Origin: an uncultured Micrococcales bacterium
GTDB lineage: Bacteria > Actinomycetota > Actinomycetes > Actinomycetales > Microbacteriaceae
Reading direction: 5' to 3'
NCBI GenBank assembly: GCA_937919125.1
Contig: CALFOB010000238.1
Span: 1 to 5,259 of the forward strand
DNA length: 5,259 nucleotides
Shown here: in pieces, positions 4,529 through 5,259 of the stretch
Layout of the letters: the number at the start of each line of letters is the position of its first letter
How positions within the stretch are numbered: the first letter of the stretch is position 1
Translations under genes and position numbers: made by a program
The notes under the pieces: generated by a model
Databases searched by the model: none
What the model was told of the DNA's origin: nothing
Seen by the model: the letters and a program-made list of their open reading frames with translations, nothing else

Positions 4529-5259
4529 ATGGAATTCAAGATCATCAAGTCTGAACATCCAATGCCTGATGCAGAGCGTGAAGCATTACTAGAAAACCCT
4601 GCTTTTGGCGTTAACTTCACTGACCACCAGGTAATCATTGAGTGGACTAAAGATGGTGGCTGGCAGAACGCCAGAGTAGAACCTTACGGCCCAATCATGA
4701 TGGATCCATCAAGTGCTGTTCTTCACTATGGTCAAGAAATCTTTGAAGGTATCAAGGCTTATAGACACCAAGATGGTTCTATCCACACCTTTAGACCAGA
4801 AGCTAACGCAGCAAGATTACAAAAGTCTGCTCACCGTATGGCACTACCTGAACTGCCTACAGAATTATTCGTTGAAAGCCTTAGAGCTCTCATATCTGTT
4901 GATGCAGCATGGGTGCCAAAGCCAGTTAATGAAAAGACTCTCTACTTCAGACCTTTTGAGATCGCAGCAGAGAACTTCCTAGGTGTTAGAGCAGCTCACA
5001 GAGCCGAATACAGAGTGATTGCATCACCTGTTGGTCCTTACTTCACAGGCGGACTAAAGCCAGTGAGCATCTGGATTGCTCTAGATTCAGCAAGAGCTGG
5101 TAGATACGGAACCGGTGAAGCTAAGACTGGCGGAAACTATGCAGCTAGCCTGCTGGCTCAAAACGAAGGCTATGAGAATGGTTGTTCTCAGGTGCTATTC
5201 CTAGATGCAGAATCTCACACCTACATTGAAGAACTAGGTGGCATGAATGTCTTCTTCGT
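4529..5259 (+). CDS. ilvE: Branched-chain amino acid aminotransferase, N-terminal two thirds
   Basis: IlvE transfers the amino group between glutamate and the 2-keto acids of leucine, isoleucine and valine, so it directly uses the LeuB product. It is a fold-type IV pyridoxal phosphate enzyme. The reading frame is open to the window end, giving 243 residues of the roughly 360-370 expected; the missing part is simply beyond the edge. Visible features are VLHYGQEIFEGIKAYR (64-79, substrate-pocket region), LYFRPFEIAAENFLGVR (138-154), GTGEAKTGGNYAASLLAQN (194-212) with Lys199 as the expected Schiff-base lysine, and YIEELGGMNVFF (232-243) with Glu235 as the expected partner of the cofactor ring nitrogen. 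The ATG at 4529 has AAAGAG (4516-4521) 7 bases upstream. It starts 13 bases after the leuB stop, so the two are co-transcribed. Confidence 0.95.
   Translation, partial: MEFKIIKSEHPMPDAEREALLENPAFGVNFTDHQVIIEWTKDGGWQNARVEPYGPIMMDPSSAVLHYGQEIFEGIKAYRHQDGSIHTFRPEANAARLQKSAHRMALPELPTELFVESLRALISVDAAWVPKPVNEKTLYFRPFEIAAENFLGVRAAHRAEYRVIASPVGPYFTGGLKPVSIWIALDSARAGRYGTGEAKTGGNYAASLLAQNEGYENGCSQVLFLDAESHTYIEELGGMNVFF

Noticed and set aside
4271..4982. Frames antisense to leuB (4271-4477) and out of frame within ilvE (4713-4982)
   Set aside because: Their Leu/Gln-rich translations are typical of shadow frames; the true genes in these stretches are leuB and ilvE.

Overview
The window looks like a contig end from an uncultured or draft actinobacterial genome. 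The SerA is the long type with an ASB domain plus an ACT domain and reads very like the mycobacterial enzyme. LeuB and IlvE are of the actinobacterial kind, and leuB followed directly by ilvE is familiar from Microbacteriaceae. Base composition is moderate (mid-forties percent GC by eye), Leu is often CTA and Arg often AGA, and genes are tightly packed. This fits a small-genome aquatic actinobacterium (Microbacteriaceae 'Luna'-type or similar). The lineage is an inference from gene content and composition only.

Layout. Bases 1-25 are an Illumina TruSeq adapter and not genome. Bases 26-369 (minus strand) hold the N-terminal 115 residues of a RibD C-terminal/dihydrofolate-reductase-fold protein cut by the adapter. 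A 91-base divergent intergenic region (370-460) separates it from serA (461-2053, TTG start). serA converges on a small catalytic rhodanese (2050-2367, minus), and the two stop codons overlap by 4 bases. A second short divergent region (2368-2446) precedes a plus-strand run: a lipoprotein with a degenerate rhodanese domain (2447-2809), a class I SAM-dependent methyltransferase overlapping it by one base (2809-3426), leuB (3478-4515) and the first two thirds of ilvE (4529 to the window end).

How the genes work together. serA catalyses the first committed step of serine synthesis; leuB and ilvE act in leucine and branched-chain amino acid synthesis. leuB and ilvE are 13 bases apart and surely co-transcribed. 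Between serA and leuB sits a three-gene insert (rhodanese, rhodanese-like lipoprotein, methyltransferase) with no obvious amino acid role. The lipoprotein and methyltransferase are translationally overlapped and probably one unit, which may read through into leuB.

I see no RNA gene, mobile element, CRISPR array or phage gene. Nothing here amounts to a clear new biological system. The points most worth a second look are the adapter-derived false protein tail, the lipoprotein rhodanese that lacks its cysteine beside a catalytic rhodanese, the apparently leaderless GTG gene with a promoter interlocked with that of serA, and the unusual abundance of CTAG.
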